Positions 16,501-17,330 of a DNA stretch of 17,330 nt are shown in pieces. A model generated the notes under the pieces. The model searched no databases and was not told where the DNA came from. It worked only from the letters and a program-made list of their open reading frames with translations. The first letter of the stretch is position 1. Each line of letters starts with the position of its first letter. A program made the position numbers and the translations under genes. The DNA is from Veillonella sp. AM51-8BH (GTDB lineage: Bacteria; Bacillota; Negativicutes; Veillonellales; Veillonellaceae), in the NCBI RefSeq assembly GCF_003463825.1, contig NZ_QSDY01000037.1, positions 1 to 17,330 on the forward strand, written 5' to 3'.

Positions 16501-17102
16501 AAGACATGGCTATTTTCCATCAATGGAGATTGAGGCAAAGCCTCAACGATTTCCATGATAGGATCGATGTCACGCTCCCCATGACGATTGATTTCCTCTT
16601 CATAGGCGGCCATACAAATGGCAAGTTCCTGCAATTTCTTTTGTAATACTTTATTTTTAACGGACTGTGCCCCACGTTCAAGGTCATCAGGACCGACGCG
16701 GAATGCGCGAAACTCAGAGAAGAGCTGTTGCAATACAGAAGAAAACTCAGGACGTTTAGTAGCCTGTTCTAATAGGCCTAGCTCCTTTTGTTTCCGCTTC
16801 ATAACAAGGCGCAACAACATAGACCGGCCAAAGCTAGATAAGCTTGATTGACCGGCCCCTTTGGAGCCTATCGATTGATATACTTGGTACCCCAAACGAC
16901 CAAAGCCTACGACACGAACCGTAGTAAAGCCTTTTTCAGGCATAAATTCAGCCAGTTCCCGCTCTACCCTATAGGTAGCTGGTTCAGGAACGAGTAAGAT
17001 TATGGGTTCCCCTGGACAATCGGTCATGACTTGACGTATCCGTTCATATACGGCACGTGTCTTGCCTGATCCTGCTCGTCCATAATAGACGCTAATATTC
17101 AT
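13539..17102 (-). CDS. addB: ATP-dependent helicase/deoxyribonuclease subunit AddB
   Basis: AddB is the second subunit of the AddAB break-repair enzyme. The 1187-residue protein begins with a P-loop (GRAGSGKT, 8-15), has an inactive-helicase-like core with TRASDSLTLSYASSG, and ends with a RecB-type nuclease: GTFLHANLERL, GQIDRIDEYTRDGQTYGMVIDYKSG and LQLMTYLLAL. The iron-sulfur ligands that staple this domain are all present: one Cys in RYQQCPFKFY (about 785) and a C-x2-C-x5-C group in NRPCTYCDYNTVCRF (near 1111-1120). GGAGG lies 4 nt before ATG 17102. The last 38 residues are an Asn/Ser-rich tail with 14 Asn, not expected in the family core. The addA ribosome binding site lies inside its final codons. 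Confidence 0.95.
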   Translation of the reverse strand: MNISVYYGRAGSGKTRAVYERIRQVMTDCPGEPIILLVPEPATYRVERELAEFMPEKGFTTVRVVGFGRLGYQVYQSIGSKGAGQSSLSSFGRSMLLRLVMKRKQKELGLLEQATKRPEFSSVLQQLFSEFRAFRVGPDDLERGAQSVKNKVLQKKLQELAICMAAYEEEINRHGERDIDPIMEIVEALPQSPLMENSHVFIDGFHWFTPTHYELIYTLFELAKEAVITIDLPMAPKALNLARRGEHLFSRPLEIYDTLLARYGSSINWVGFDGKRGPHIVQELEANYFTSPSKQNSTDTTIPLIRGYNREREADAVARRILAYVESSPEARYRDVCIMLRESETYGDTLEKVFGRYGIPHFIDRQRPMKNHPLGELLTALFDIVRHNYSRDSMFLLLKTDLMPLSREAVDELENYVLEFGIDHYKWERESWPYLRGFHEGQEEESHVDAPRRARVNQARQTIMDILSPWFDFAAHSEGHTGAEWGAQLYGLLETLQVPEHLYEWAQDAETVGDQESKASHEQMYNAVISFIDEISMVMKDEVLTLDEMMLLLEEGLSDVNYSMIPPSLDHVVITTIERGYSQWWPKVFVMGLNQGVFPQSMGDEGLIKDKERQELADAGITLAEGALPKAFNENFLLYLAMTRASDSLTLSYASSGEDGTGLEPSLVVKRLESLGYVDKPIDIPLSIAPDTESDYVWRPLQSLSLLSERWGALFSGHEVNPLWWGLYNWARESDTYRPRLGEVSRGIRDNNDVPVITKDLVNGLFLSKGYMSGSVTRLERYQQCPFKFYAQYGLKLEPRRVRSFGAPEIGTFLHANLERLGNYLLDHNKQWRDLNEEEQQNLCRSVADEILQENQGGEETSDAYQKAIEQRVQRTLHVTVDRLVEWSKRSDFDTKYLEQDFGRQGGWDPIRVPLGEDRYLRLIGQIDRIDEYTRDGQTYGMVIDYKSGGAHVTAQDVYYGLKLQLMTYLLALESAYGKTHGGTMSPAAVVYSYVKNPKIPADAPISYEDAVSLAKESDAWQNSGYFSDDIELLTHIDNKFLSYGSKRGPYVPIATKKDQTISSRDLRKVKNSGEFDVMCRYTNHVMADIGRHIGDGQFPIQPYQLNKNRPCTYCDYNTVCRFDSSRNKYNYLSGLSEDDALERMKEVLNDENSDNNEYRNNGRNSSNGNNSNDRSNSNEGGENHGC
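13542..13655 (-). repeat. Repetitive DNA encoding the Asn/Ser-rich AddB tail
   Basis: The last 38 codons of addB are built from AAC, AAT, AGT, GGA and related triplets, with AGTAACG recurring three times on the coding strand. The composition differs from the rest of the gene and resembles a triplet-slippage tract. It stops immediately before the addA ribosome binding site. Confidence 0.65.
13558..13564 (-). promoter_or_regulatory. addA ribosome binding site inside addB
   Basis: AAGGAGG on the minus strand, 8 nt before ATG 13549. Its position rules out the upstream in-frame GTG at 13558 as the start and places addA initiation under ribosomes finishing addB. Confidence 0.9.
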
Positions 17103-17258
17103 GAGACCTCCCTAGTGAAACTTTCACCATCTCAATTTATATAATTTATATAATTCACAAATTTCATCTTATTTATATATTTCTTGTTCTTAGGTATAGC
17201 ATAAAAACTATTTTTTTTCGATATAATAATGTCATTATACATAAATACTATTATATAG
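17103..17258 (-). promoter_or_regulatory. AT-rich leader of addB with candidate -10 box
   Basis: This stretch has no gene. The minus strand carries TATAAT at 17239-17234 with no clear -35, which would give a leader of about 125 nt. A perfect small palindrome, TACTAT-TAT-ATAGTA, lies at 17246-17260, abutting the tandem repeat. No terminator or riboswitch fold is apparent. Confidence 0.3.
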
Positions 17259-17330
17259 TAATATGATATTCTGTGCTTAATTCTGGGGTAAATTTAATAT
17301 GATATTCTGTGCTTAATTCTGGGGTAAATT
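17259..17330. repeat. Perfect 36-bp tandem direct repeat, two copies
   Basis: Units 17259-17294 and 17295-17330 are identical, beginning TAATATGATATTCTGTG and ending CTGGGGTAAATT, with no spacer. The base before the first copy breaks the match, so the array starts at 17259; it runs off the window and the true copy number is unknown. It contains no open frame. Because there is no spacer it is not a CRISPR array. It may be an intergenic minisatellite, a protein-binding array, or an artefact at a sequence end. Confidence 0.9.

Noticed and set aside
17259..17330. CRISPR array start
   Set aside because: The 36-bp unit length fits, but the two copies are directly adjacent without a spacer, and no cas gene is in the window.

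Overview
The window looks like a chromosomal housekeeping segment of a low-to-moderate GC, Gram-positive-lineage bacterium. Strong AAGGAGG-type ribosome binding sites, the AddAB pair in place of RecBCD, and a DUF4931-type GalT-like protein all fit Firmicutes. The gene set most resembles Negativicutes of the Veillonella type, but that is an impression from protein similarity, not a test. I see no phage, transposon, CRISPR array, tRNA or rRNA.

Layout: (1) 1-3336, minus strand: an 8-oxoguanine defence cluster. A Nudix hydrolase closely resembling MTH1 is followed by mutY, a membrane-anchored metallophosphoesterase 16 bp after mutY, and a small membrane protein that ends at a strong hairpin terminator. 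(2) 3337-5408, plus strand: a divergent operon of three genes (GalT-like DUF4931 protein, soluble COG1768-type phosphoesterase, 76-residue unknown), closed by a clear terminator. (3) 5448-6986, minus strand: a MoeA/MoaB-like molybdopterin-binding protein and a CrcB/FluC fluoride channel. (4) 7139-9492: an XRE-type regulator (plus), a GntR/FCD regulator (minus) and, divergent from the latter, a diacylglycerol-kinase-family lipid kinase (plus). The 230-bp GntR/kinase intergenic region holds two back-to-back identical 14-bp near-palindromes that look like GntR operators. (5) 9660-17102, minus strand: addB then addA, the helicase-nuclease for double-strand-break repair, overlapping by 11 bp.

The clearest anomaly is in addA. 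Its reading frame is broken near 11282 by what looks like one missing base. Restoring one G joins the two open frames into an uninterrupted 1296-residue AddA with all helicase and nuclease motifs. The second anomaly is a perfect 36-bp tandem repeat (two copies) that occupies the last 72 bases and ends exactly at the window edge. addB also has an unusual Asn/Ser-rich tail encoded by repetitive DNA just upstream of the addA start.

I found no convincing new multi-gene system. The best leads are the GntR operator pair, the 36-bp repeat, the addA frameshift and the uncharacterised DUF4931/COG1768/76-aa operon. No gene-free stretch exceeds 300 bases; the longest are 8321-8550 and 17103-17330, both described below.
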